In this document: positions 21,133 to 29,871 of the stretch, piece by piece
How the letters are laid out: each line of letters begins with the position of its first letter
Numbering within the stretch: position 1 is the stretch's first letter
Assembly: GCA_963700515.1 (NCBI GenBank)
Contig: CAVOXY010000008.1
Coordinates: forward strand, 186,001 to 250,000
Direction of reading: 5' to 3'
Length of the DNA stretch: 64,000 nt
From: JAJRVM01 sp963700515
GTDB taxonomy: Bacteria > Planctomycetota > Planctomycetia > Pirellulales > Pirellulaceae
Program-made: the position numbers and the translations under genes
The notes under the pieces: model-generated
What the model saw: the letters and a program-made list of their open reading frames with translations, nothing else
What the model was told of the DNA's origin: nothing
Database searches by the model: none

Positions 21133-21380
21133 GAACAACGTGCTCCAATGCTACGTTTTCCGCTCGATGTTCTCACCCTTGCCGGTCGGCTTAGGGCAAT
21201 GAACGCTTGTTCTGGGACGGGGTTTTCAGCCCTCTGGTTTCGGTGGACGATGAACGGCGCAACTCCTGGCCTGATTGTAGCAAAAGAGCGCTCTTCCGGC
21301 TCTAGTTGCCGAAGCAGACGGTTCGGACACGAGAAAGAAACTGGCTACGGCAGCGAATTACTATGAAAGGAGACACTGCG

Positions 21381-21656
21381 ATGAATCAACAAATATCTGA
21401 ATGGCTCGATGTCGTCGCCAAGATCCTTCTGCGATGCTGGATCTTCGGTATTGTTTTGCTGTTCATTTGGTTCGGTTTCTTCATGCTCGCACCAGGCGTG
21501 ATCTACAATCTCCACGGCAGCATGTTCGACCTGAGCCCGCACGAACTGAATGTCATCCATTACAGTGGGATGGCCTTCGTGAAGCTGGTTGTGATCTGCT
21601 TTTTCTTTTTCCCCTGGCTGGCAATCCGCCTGGTGCTGGGGAAGACAAAGACATAA
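21381..21656 (+). CDS. DUF6868-like small membrane protein
   Basis: 91 residues from ATG 21381, preceded by a good ribosome-binding sequence AAAGGAGA at 21367. Two membrane segments (CWIFGIVLLFIWFGFFML and KLVVICFFFFPWLAIRLVLG) flank the motif IYNLHGSMFDLSPHELNVIH, as in the DUF6868 family. Function is unknown; it may be an accessory membrane protein. The stop lies seven bases from the stop of the convergent DUF488 gene. Confidence 0.7.
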   Translation: MNQQISEWLDVVAKILLRCWIFGIVLLFIWFGFFMLAPGVIYNLHGSMFDLSPHELNVIHYSGMAFVKLVVICFFFFPWLAIRLVLGKTKT

Positions 21657-21662
21657 CGGCTT

Positions 21663-22214
21663 CTACATGTCAAACAATGTCGCCTGACCAGGATACGTGA
21701 CGGCTTCGTCCACGATCTTGGCTCCCAGTGTCAGCACATGAGTCTCCAACTCCCCACCGGGGAGAATGTGGTGGATGCTGACGCCGGTGGCCACGAGGTG
21801 GTCGCTGAGTAGTTGTCGATGACAGCGGCGATAATCGTTTTCGGCGCACATGACGGCGCTTCGGTGGGCACCAGCAATCTCAAGTAGTTTCGTCACACCC
21901 TGACGGAACTCCTGGGTCGCCATGTAATCGGCGTAGTTGCGAAACGCCTCGTCGTCGAGACCCCGGTTCACAGACGGAGTGGCATCTTTCTCCCATTTCC
22001 GATTACCGCCCAGAGCTTCGAGCCAGTGGTATATGATGCCTTCCTCCTCCAGAACGGCGGAAAGGCTCTCCCGACTGAAGTGCGGATGCCTGCGGGAGGC
22101 TGGATAGCGCCGAACATCGACCAGTGCCTCGATGTCATGCCTCTGGAGCAGGCACAAGAATGTACCCAATGGGTGGTTGCTATGGCCGATGGTGAGGATG
22201 TGGAGGCCCGTCAT
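21663..22214 (-). CDS. DUF488 family protein
   Basis: 183 residues, intact and complete. DUF488 signatures: LTIGHSNHPLGTFLCLLQRH, VDVRRYPASRRHPHFSRESL, YHWLEALGGNRKW and the C-terminal MCAENDYRRCHRQLLSDHL. Members are cytoplasmic and of uncertain function, and the strictly kept Arg/Cys/His residues suggest an enzyme. It may be co-transcribed with the small genes upstream on the same strand. Confidence 0.9.
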   Translation of the reverse strand: MTGLHILTIGHSNHPLGTFLCLLQRHDIEALVDVRRYPASRRHPHFSRESLSAVLEEEGIIYHWLEALGGNRKWEKDATPSVNRGLDDEAFRNYADYMATQEFRQGVTKLLEIAGAHRSAVMCAENDYRRCHRQLLSDHLVATGVSIHHILPGGELETHVLTLGAKIVDEAVTYPGQATLFDM

Positions 22215-22232
22215 TCAGTGTCCGAATCCTGA

Positions 22233-22553
22233 TCATCGGGCGCGCACAAGCAGATCTTCACACACCGGCTTGAATGCGCCTCGAAACGTCCCATCGTCGA
22301 TGGTGCCCAGCACCCGAACATCGCCATCTGGTTTGTGGTCCCAGCAGATCTGAATCGCCATTTGGTATTCCACGCCGGAGGGGCCGACCACCGCTGGGAA
22401 CTCCTCGTGGCCGATCTTGGCCGCTAACTCGGCGTACGGCAACTTACGGTATTGGTTCAGATGGGCATCGAGCAGGCCAACGTTCCGTGCCAGCCAAACA
22501 ATGCCGAGAACCACGAACAGCTTGGCGATCAGCGCACAATTGGTCGATCTCAC
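22233..22553 (-). CDS. Small membrane-anchored protein of unknown function
   Basis: 106 residues. The N-terminal hydrophobic segment (LIAKLFVVLGIVWLA) can be a membrane anchor or uncleaved signal. The rest is a soluble domain with VVGPSGVEYQMAIQICWDHK and DVRVLGTIDDGTFRGAFKPV. No family is recognised. It ends 19 bp before the DUF488 start on the same strand. Confidence 0.5.
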   Translation of the reverse strand: MRSTNCALIAKLFVVLGIVWLARNVGLLDAHLNQYRKLPYAELAAKIGHEEFPAVVGPSGVEYQMAIQICWDHKPDGDVRVLGTIDDGTFRGAFKPVCEDLLVRAR

Positions 22554-22574
22554 TTCACGTCTCCTTGTTTGCTG

Positions 22575-22724
22575 TCAGCTGGTAATGCATGTACTGTCGC
22601 CGAAATGGACGATGACTGCCTCGGCTTTGTCCGTGGGGCGGCTGGCGATTGAAGTGGTGGTCTCGGAGGCCAGCGTTGGCAAACTGAAGAGGGACAACAA
22701 GACAGCAACGTGAAGTCGTAACAT
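22575..22724 (-). pseudogene. N-terminal remnant of a secreted SGNH/GDSL-like hydrolase
   Basis: A 49-codon frame from ATG 22724: signal peptide (LHVAVLLSLFSLPTLASE), then KAEAVIVHFGDSTCITS and a stop. VHFGDST resembles block I of GDSL/SGNH esterases, whose Ser nucleophile sits in GDS. The remaining ~200 residues are absent, and another gene begins 22 bp downstream. It is a clear truncation, consistent with others in this stretch. Confidence 0.4.
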
Positions 22725-22824
22725 ATTGGCTCTCCACATGTTGGATCGTCCCCGATTCTATCAACCGGGATTGCCGGGTGGTAGAATGTGCGGCGTCAGC
22801 CCTTATTCCACGGAGAAGATCGCC

Positions 22825-23598
22825 ATGAAAACGCTTCTGCCGCTCCTGATCCTCGGACTGCTGGCCCTCTCTGCGAGGGGCACGGAACCGGACGATCAAC
22901 TTCCACCTGCTCCCCACGGGAAATCGTTGAAGCTCATCTGGCACGATGAATTTGACGGCGACAAACTCGACGAGTCGAAGTGGGAACCACGACCAGATGG
23001 CAAGCGGAAGGGGGGCTGGTGGAGCGCCAGGGCGATTTCGCTGGATGGCGATGGCCACCTCGTCATCACGACCTTCATGGACGGCGACAAGCCAACAGAT
23101 GGCTGCGTATGGACCAAGGGTAAGTTCGAGCACGCCTTCGGCTATTACGTCACCCGAGTGAAGTTCCAAAGAGAGCCAGGGCACTGGTCAGCATTCTGGA
23201 TGAACGGCGACGGCATCGGAAAGGTCGGCGACGGAGGCCGGGATGGCACCGAAATCGACATCATGGAGAAACCGTGGCTCGACGACCGAGTGCAACATAC
23301 CTTCCACTGGGACGGTTACGGCAACGACCACAAATCGGAAGGCAAAGTCGTCAAGATTCCCGGTGTGATGGATGGCTGGCATACATTCGGGCTGCTTTGG
23401 CTGCCAGACGAATACATCTTTTACGTGGACGGCAAGGAAACGTGGCGAAGCAAAGCGGGCGGCGTCTGTCAGGTGCCTCAGTACATGCTGCTGAGTGACG
23501 AAATCGGGCCGTGGGCCGGGGACATCTCGAAGGCCAAGCTACCGGACCAGTTCGTGGTGGACTACGTGCGGGTTTACGATCTTGTGGATGTCAATTAG
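22825..23598 (+). CDS. Secreted GH16 family glycoside hydrolase
   Basis: 257 residues from ATG 22825; a longer frame from 22726 would put polar residues before the signal peptide (MKTLLPLLILGLLALSARG). Single GH16 jelly-roll: LIWHDEFDGDKLDESKW start, carbohydrate-facing GKFEHAFGYYVTRVKFQ and GHWSAFWMNG, and the catalytic motif EIDIME in GTEIDIMEKPW, which has both Glu and the middle Asp. Likely an endo-beta-glucanase or galactan (agarase/carrageenase-like) hydrolase; substrate cannot be read from sequence. Intact. Confidence 0.9.
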   Translation: MKTLLPLLILGLLALSARGTEPDDQLPPAPHGKSLKLIWHDEFDGDKLDESKWEPRPDGKRKGGWWSARAISLDGDGHLVITTFMDGDKPTDGCVWTKGKFEHAFGYYVTRVKFQREPGHWSAFWMNGDGIGKVGDGGRDGTEIDIMEKPWLDDRVQHTFHWDGYGNDHKSEGKVVKIPGVMDGWHTFGLLWLPDEYIFYVDGKETWRSKAGGVCQVPQYMLLSDEIGPWAGDISKAKLPDQFVVDYVRVYDLVDVN

Positions 23599-23798
23599 TT
23601 CAAGCGTGCGTCCGATAGCGTGATGCTACCCCCTATAGGCATTTCGCCATCCCCTTCCGGAGACGAACGCCCCGAACAATAAGACATTTCCTATTTCTTG
23701 GAGAAGCGGGACGCTGGGACAGTAGCGATGGGACACGAAATGTGTCCTAAGTCCAAAAAAGAAAGGCACTTGTGAGTTCTTCACAAGTACCTATTGAG

Positions 23799-23885
23799 CG
23801 GAGAGGACAGGATTCGAACCTGCGGACCAGTTTCCCGGTCACGGATTTAGCAAACCCGCGCTATCGACCACTCAGCCACCTCTCC
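23799..23885 (-). tRNA. tRNA-Ser(GCT)
   Basis: On the minus strand the 5' end GGAGAGG pairs with CCTCTCC at the 3' end (7 bp). The D-arm is GCTGAGTGGTCGATAGCGC, the anticodon loop TTTGCTAAAT gives GCT (Ser AGC/AGU), a long class II variable arm GACCGGGAAACTGGTC follows, and the T-arm is CAGGTTCGAATCCTG. Discriminator G73 suits serine. CCA is not encoded. Intact and probably functional. Confidence 0.95.
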
Positions 23886-24259
23886 GAGTTGTAAGTCGCT
23901 AATTTAAAGAGACTTATGTCGACTTGTCTGTCATCGATCGGGACAGGCTTCTCGTTGCGACGCCCCTCTCAACGCCCGATTTCTGGTCTTGGATGCCTTC
24001 ACGACGCCTGTCAGCCGAAGTAACGGCGACCAAAAACCGGTACCCCCTAGATGTCAAAGAGCAGCCAAGACCAGTCTACTGATTCTCCATCGAACAGCAA
24101 GCCCTCAAAACCTTACGCCGTATTTCCACTCTATCTCATCATAACGGTCAAGGGGCGAAAGAAATCCGCCGTTTTCAATGGACGCTATTCTAGCAAATTC
24201 GGTCATGGCGTTACCTCAACGCCTCGCATCGCTTGGGTTGGAGAATCGCCATGGGCTGA
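23886..24259. other. Gene-poor stretch upstream of the tRNA
   Basis: No convincing gene. The first part is AT-rich and should hold the tRNA promoter. Bases 24211-24259 read as a WD40 tail in another frame, so the neighbouring fragment may extend slightly. Nothing else is seen. Confidence 0.4.
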
Positions 24260-24721
24260 TCAGACATACACCTCCGTCTGGCCGTCAAGGCACCGCAAAC
24301 CGGCCGCCAGCGTGTTCCCGTTGGGGGAGAAAGCCAGGCACTTGATTTGCGGCGCCGACGACGCCATGTCGAGACTGAGCAATTCCAGTCTGGCGGAGAC
24401 GCTCCACAGTTTGACCGATCCGTCCCGACTGCCGCTGGCCAGCGTTCTACCATCCGGCGCGAAAGACAGTGCATGGACTTCGTCCGCGTGCCCGACCAGA
24501 ATCCCGACCTGCTGCCCCGCGGGGAGATCCCACAGTCGGACTTTGCGACCATTGCCGCCCGAGGCCAACAAGCGGCCGTCGGGTGAAATGGCCAACGCAT
24601 TGATCTCTTGCTGATGTCCGTGGATCACGGGTAGCGGTTGCTGGCGAGTTATGTCCCAGCGCCTAATCGTTGTGTCCCCGAAACCGGCATACAGGGTGCG
24701 GCCATTCGGCGTAATTGCCAA
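24260..24721 (-). pseudogene. WD40-repeat protein fragment
   Basis: About 153 residues with four WD40 repeats: AITPNGRTLYAGFGDTTIRR, INALAISPDGRLLASGGNG, VHALSFAPDGRTLASGSRD and CLAFSPNGNTLAAG. The same frame is open upstream to about 24830 (TAPSVNATWILDCRICNLAI) without a good start, so an N-terminal part, perhaps a kinase or secreted region, is missing. A propeller needs seven blades, so this fragment alone is unlikely to fold. It probably derives from a larger kinase- or cytochrome-linked WD40 protein. Confidence 0.55.
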
Positions 24722-24832
24722 ATTGCAGATTCTGCAATCCAGGATCCACGTGGCGTTAACGGACGGTGCGGTGACGTGGGAGGCGAGCTTGGCACACCCT
24801 ACCCGATGGTCGTGTACGGCCGTTTCTCCATG

Positions 24833-25247
24833 TCAGGGTCTCCGACGTCTGAGTAATGGCGCGATTGCGGAAACGAGACATGCCCCGAAGAACGCGCCCA
24901 GGACGATACCTCCGGCTGCGCCGAAGAAAGCTCTCCAATCCCTTTCCGGGAGATCCGGATTGAAGATGGAAAGCATCAGTCTTCCCAATACCGCTGCCCG
25001 CCCCGATGACACCGCCACAAATCGCACCCAACAGCGCGCCGAGAATCGCCAGATAGTCCGTTTGGGAAGCGTCGATCTTCCACGCTCTGTGGACGGCGGA
25101 AACTGCGGAGAATCCCACAAGTCCCAGCAGAGCACCAACTGCGCCGACGATGAGCGGGGCTCGCAAGTCGCCCTTACCGAATTGGAATCCCAGAAGTGCA
25201 CCTAGCAACATTCCGAAAGTGAGCCATGGAAGGAATCGAACGTTCAT
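24833..25247 (-). CDS. Small multi-helix membrane protein (one frameshift)
   Basis: From ATG 25247 (MNVRFLPWLTFGMLLGALLG) there are three hydrophobic segments to about 24990, then a frame change at a GGGGCGGG run. The reading continues as LMLSIFNPDLPERDWRAFFG and GGIVLGAFFGACLVSAIAPL, ending with an Arg cluster at 24833. After correction, about 137 residues with four membrane segments, the Gly-rich pattern of small channel-like or stress membrane proteins. No family is recognised. Confidence 0.5.
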
Positions 25248-25403
25248 TCGAGATTGTCCCTGCTATTGACCTCGCAGCCCCTCTGCCAGGTCATGGGGCT
25301 GTGTCGGCGGCAAAAAGATCTTTTTGGTGCGGCAAACGATTGGCCCGCGATGAACCGCCGCGTCGCGCCCCGTGTCGCGAGTGATTCTCCTGAGAGCGGA
25401 AGC

Positions 25404-27541
25404 TTAGTCTGGCCGGGGAAGCACCTGTTTCAGCCAACCGCGGATTTCCGCCACTCCCGTGGACGAGGTGGCGGTTCGCATCGTCAGATTGTCCGAAGCG
25501 CCTTGCAGTGCGGCTACCTGCTCGGCCATCCGCTGAACTCGGAGAAAAGCCTCCGCTGGCCAATTCGCGCGATCCGCCGCATCGAGAATCAACAGGGGGC
25601 GTGGAAGCGCCGCGCTGTAAACATATTGCCAATCGGTTGCCGCCATGATGTCCGGCAGGTAAGGCATGATATGGTAATCACTGGGCGCCACCTGCTCCGT
25701 CCAGTCGCGCACCGTGATGGCGCCGACCGCGGCGACGGCGGCCACTTCCTCATCGAGCGCCGCCGCGATTGCGGTATCCACGCCGCCAACTCCCAGCCCA
25801 ATCACTCCCACCCGACCCACGTCGCCGCGGCTGCGAATCACCTTCAAGGCCGCCAGATTGTCCCAAACCCGCAGGGCCATCGGCGACAAACCGGTGGTGT
25901 CGCCGGCCCCGTACAGCGAGACCATGCTCGTCGCCGGCCGGGGACTGCTGTCATCTGTCGAAGCGTGCTCGGGCACGGCCACCAGGTAGCCGTCTTCCGC
26001 CAGGGCACGAACGCAGTTCATGACGGCGGGGCAGGTCGCACTTTGGCCGTCGGCATGCGAGAGGATCACCGCCCCTTGACGCTCCCCTCCGGCCGATGTC
26101 CGTTTGTACACTTTCAACGACAAGATCAAACCCTGATCCTGCGGGATGGCCATATTCTCCATCGTCAAGTCACCCGTCTTTTCACTGCCATCGCTCCTGG
26201 CTTCGCCCAGGTGCATCTCCTCCAACAGACAGGCATCACGCAACCACTGCTTCACGCACTGGCGATACCGGCTCCAATCCTCCTGCTTGTCGAACCCGGC
26301 GGGCAACGCCGCCGCTTTCCGCACGATTTGGCGCTGCATATAGCGCAGCGGGTTAAGGTCGGCATCGGCAGGCGGTTCGCCGCAGGGAAGCGGCGCGGTC
26401 ACGGCGTCGGCCGGCAGCGCTTTCAAGTGAAGGTCAATCCAGGGCGCCAACTCGGGGAGATAGGGAGTCATGCTGTGCGAACGCAGGTCGCGCAGGTGTG
26501 CAAACCGCTCGGGCTTGCCATACAATTGGTAGGTGTGTTGCAGGGTCGATACCACCTTGTCATAGCCCGCCGCGGGCCACCAATTGTCGCCCGAATTGCT
26601 GGCGACATAGAGCGGCCGCGGTGCGATGCAGGCTCCGATTTCCGGCCAGTCGGTAGACCGCAGCACGTTTTTCAAATAGGGATCGGCGCTCGAAGATGGA
26701 CCCCTTGATAACCGGGCATCCGCGCCCAATCGGTGTAGGTCGTGGTGCCGCAAACCGGCACGACGATTTGGAAACGATCCTCCAGCGCAGCCGCCAACCA
26801 GGTCTGCTCGGACCCCTGGCACAGCCCTGCCACACCAATACGCGTCGGGTCGACATCCTCGCGGGTCAACAGATAATCCAACCCGCGGAGCGTGTCGAAC
26901 ACCTGCACCCCCATGCCCTGCGTACCGACCGCGGAGGTCGCGGCATACCATGCGGCAAGCGGAGCCTGCCGGTCACCAAACGACGGATCATCGAAAAACA
27001 GGACCACGTAGCCGCGGCGGGCCATCTGATATACGAATGGCTTGTAGCATCCTTCATCCAAGTCCTTTGCCGACCCACCAAAGCCCGGCGGCACCACGAG
27101 GGCGGGCAGTCGCGGAGCCGCCTTGAGCGGACGCACCACGATCCCCGGCACGTAACAACGCTCCGCCCACAGATAGATCACCTCTTCGACGATGACGTCG
27201 CCGTCCCGGCGGCTCGCCAGCACCTTGGCCCGCATCGGCTCCGCCGACGGCAGTCCCAGCAACGCGGCCAACTCCCGCCGTACCTGTTCCCGTCGCCTCT
27301 GCCAGGCCTCAAGATGATCCGGCCAAGGTGGCAACGCCGCCTCCATCCGGCTGGCGCGAGTACCCAGGTATTGGAGTACTGGCAAAGACTGCGCCGGCTC
27401 GCTCTGCTCCGCAGCCCCAACGCCGCCGACAAAGCCACCGATGATCAGCACGCCCCACAGACCGCGCAGCACCTTTCGAGATTGCTGTTGGCACCACTCC
27501 GAGCTGCGCACTGTCAAGCCAACAGAACATGACAAGACCAT
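25404..27541 (-). CDS. Secreted two-domain alpha/beta hydrolase (acetyl-xylan-esterase/dienelactone-hydrolase type), frameshifted
   Basis: From ATG 27541, signal segment GLWGVLIIGGFVGGVGAAEQ. Domain 1: LPALVVPPGFGGSAKDLDEG, YVVLFFDDPSFGDRQAPLAA and nucleophile elbow GVAGLCQGSEQTW, where Cys takes the usual Ser place as in dienelactone hydrolases. A frame change near 26690 leads to IAPRPLYVASNSGDNWWPAA and a His in RSHSMTP. Domain 2 (from ~26150: GAVILSHADGQSATCPAV) repeats the fold but has GVIGLGVGGVDTA at the elbow, with no nucleophile, so it looks inactive. About 710 residues. Likely role: deacetylation or processing of plant or algal polysaccharide outside the cell. Confidence 0.7.
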
Positions 27542-27598
27542 TTTGCACATCCTTTCACTCGATAAGGTGCCTTCGTGGGCCGATCGACACGCGGTCAA

Positions 27599-27916
27599 CT
27601 GACCGCCAGCGGCCGGCCCCGAAGGTCAAGTTCGAGTGCTCTTTTTCAACGAAGGATCACTGCCTGCAGCAGGTGCTTCGACCCAGAATCAGAAAGCAGA
27701 TTTCAATTGGCCACGGGACCAGCGTGCTCTGCGCAGAACCTCTTGAGACTCTGGAGTTCATGCTCGGTGGCTTTTGTAGTGTGACGGATTCATCAACCAG
27801 CCGAAGAGGGACATAAACAACCTGAAGAACCCCTTGCCGGTCACGTTCGCCCTCTAAGCCACCTGCGTCCGCCCAGCGAGATCCTCAGGGCTCACCCGGG
27901 CTAACCACAAACGTCG
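27599..27916. other. Intergenic stretch, nothing recognised
   Basis: Short spurious frames only. No repeat, tRNA or convincing coding was seen in these ~320 bases. Confidence 0.5.
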
Positions 27917-28282
27917 CTAGTCAGGTTTCCTGTTGCGCAGAAAACCGGCCAGGCCGTGAGCAACTTTTGTCTTTGCCAAGGACCCGACATCGCTGATTGG
28001 TGCTTGTTCACTCGAATCGATTGGTGGCCGTTTGGTGCGTGGTCGCCTGCGCCTTTGTGCCGCACGCCATCGCGTCACCGCCTGCTCGCGGATTTCATCG
28101 TCGAGGAACACAATCCACTTCGCGCTCGCGGCTGTCTGGCTTGGCTCTCCCGCTATCCCGATAGCCAATTTGGCCGCGCGGAGTCGACTCATCAGCTCTT
28201 CCGGGATCAGCTCGATGACTTCACCGGTGGCCGGATTGCAGAAACGGCGTGCTTCGTCCAGTAGGCCTTGATGTTCATTCAT
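27917..28282 (-). CDS. Small hydrophilic protein of unknown function
   Basis: 121 residues from ATG 28282 (MNEHQGLLDEARRFCNPATG); an upstream start at 28327 is possible but less protein-like. Features: ELIPEELMSRLRAAKLAIG helix, SAKWIVFLDDEIREQAVTRW, then a strongly basic block RRRRPRTKR and a charged tail. No membrane segment. The basic block could bind nucleic acid; no family is assigned. Confidence 0.45.
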   Translation of the reverse strand: MNEHQGLLDEARRFCNPATGEVIELIPEELMSRLRAAKLAIGIAGEPSQTAASAKWIVFLDDEIREQAVTRWRAAQRRRRPRTKRPPIDSSEQAPISDVGSLAKTKVAHGLAGFLRNRKPD

Positions 28283-28356
28283 GCTGGCATTTTCGCCACA
28301 CGCCTTGGTTCTTTCAAGCCGTAACATAATAATTGTTGCAATGGAACTTGGACGCG

Positions 28357-28507
28357 GCAGGTGAGGACAAAAACATCGGATGACAAAAAATCTCCTGTGC
28401 CGACTTATCTTTCTATCACCTGATCTTTTTGTCCTTCAAACGAATCGCATTGAAACGTTTAGGACGGGACAGGTGAGGAAACAAATATCGGATGACAAAA
28501 AGATCTC
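28357..28507. repeat. Imperfect direct repeat pair, ~38 bp
   Basis: The stretch at 28357-28395 (GCAGGTGAGGACAAAAACAT, then CGGATGACAAAAAATCTC) recurs at 28469-28507 with a few changes (ACAGGTGAGGAAACAAATAT, then CGGATGACAAAAAGATCTC). It lies in a non-coding gap between two small minus-strand genes. Function is unknown; it may be a decayed duplication. Confidence 0.6.
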
Positions 28508-28613
28508 ATGATCTGGTCCAGGGATCTAAGCCGCCAGCAGAGCAGACAGCACAAAGACGATCCCTGAGTGACCGGAATGCTGCGGCACTGGAAGTTGAAA
28601 CCGTGATGACCCA

Positions 28614-28850
28614 TCACATTGCACGTTGATTCAACCAATCCACACCGAACGCCACGGCACCGAAGATAATCGACAACAACGCGTGGGCCGCGACTATGAG
28701 CGACGGATGCCACAGCAGCAGCCCCCAACTAGCCAGGTACACAATCGTGAGAAAAAGTTTGGCAGGTAGGTCTACGTCACCAAAAATCCATACGCAAATG
28801 ATAAGCACCAGTGCGAGGATGATTGGGAACATGTGCGGCTCCGTGGACAT
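28614..28850 (-). CDS. Small membrane protein
   Basis: 78 residues: MSTEPHMFPIILALVLIICV starts the first hydrophobic segment, with further ones at FLTIVYLASWGLLLW and AAHALLSIIFGAVAFGV. Almost entirely membrane-embedded with three helices. No family is recognised. Intact, with no obvious operon partner. Confidence 0.45.
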   Translation of the reverse strand: MSTEPHMFPIILALVLIICVWIFGDVDLPAKLFLTIVYLASWGLLLWHPSLIVAAHALLSIIFGAVAFGVDWLNQRAM

Positions 28851-29871
28851 TATCGAAACCTCTCAACGCGGCTGAAGCCGAAGTCAATGATCGGCAATAG
28901 TCCCGGTTACCTGTCAGGTTATCGCCGGGGCATGGGTGTTGCAAGCGTTGACAGCGCGAAGCGGCCGAACGCATGCCTGGCGGTCAAAAAAGGCGGCCAG
29001 ATGGCTGGAAGAGAACGACCGAAAAAGGGGGCGAAAGATTTGGACCGAAGGGGCTAATACGGTGGGAAGTCCGCCAACCTGCCAGCCCGACTCTAATTCT
29101 TCGCCCGTCTTCGTGCGGTTTTGTCAAGGTGGACAAACAGCGACCAGTTGCTGGCGTGCCAATTCGGGTCAGTTGCTGACATAGGCCTCTGGCAGCATCG
29201 ACGCTCAAAAACGTGAAGACATGCACTTGGCCCGAGTGCACTTGGCCCGAGTGAAGAGCAGCGAGATTCGGCGTTCTGAGAAAATCCGGACCGGAATCGG
29301 GCAACAGAATGGTCGAATCGCGTACCGATTCGTCTCTCGAAGGTGGGGGTGTTGTAGACGCCACCAATCTACCCGACCCATGGGCGCCATGCACTCCTGG
29401 ACGACCGATGAATCGGAGTGACGTTGCGAGGGGTACAGCCGAGAAACCGAGTAAGCGTCATGCCACTCCTGAGAGGGCAAAAACCGCGTCTTTCGCGGTC
29501 CTGTAATTGTCGCCCTATCGTATCGAAAGGTGTTGTCTAATAACGGTTTAGGATGGTTTGACTCGGTCTCTTAGCAACCCCGTGCTATCGACCACACAGT
29601 CGCCTCTCCGAGTCGATATTTGGCCACAAGATGGCGTTTGCTACGTGGCCATCTCGCAACGCGCCTTGATTTTGCCGCATCCGGCCCTCGTCTGCAGGCC
29701 GTCTTCTGGTCATCGGTGGCAGAGTCCCTGGTTCCTAAGCTATATTTGCCCGTGAGGCTGCTTCCTCCGCGCTCGAGGCGTACCCGGCTACTCTCCTCAA
29801 CCGGCCGGGAGCGTGCCGCCAACAGGCAAGCACAAGCATTCATTGATGTGACATCCGGGAGCTCTTGTTTC
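28851..29871. other. Gene-less kilobase with short repeats
   Basis: No convincing gene. It holds a 15-bp perfect tandem duplication CACTTGGCCCGAGTG at 29224-29253 and the degenerate tRNA-Ser half listed separately. The remaining frames are short and unlike neighbouring genes. Confidence 0.5.
29568..29609 (-). pseudogene. Degenerate 5' half of tRNA-Ser(GCT)
   Basis: The 42 bases matching the 5' half of the intact tRNA (5' end through the anticodon loop TTGCTAA) agree at about 37 positions. The 5' acceptor strand GGAGAGG and GTGGTCGATAGC are preserved, and homology stops after the anticodon on one side and four bases before the 5' end on the other. The variable and T arms are absent, so it is not functional. 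It has the same orientation as the intact copy 5.7 kb away. Confidence 0.7.

Noticed and set aside
12728..22724. Integron gene-cassette array
   Set aside because: Mixed strands, no repeated attC-like hairpins between genes and no integrase.
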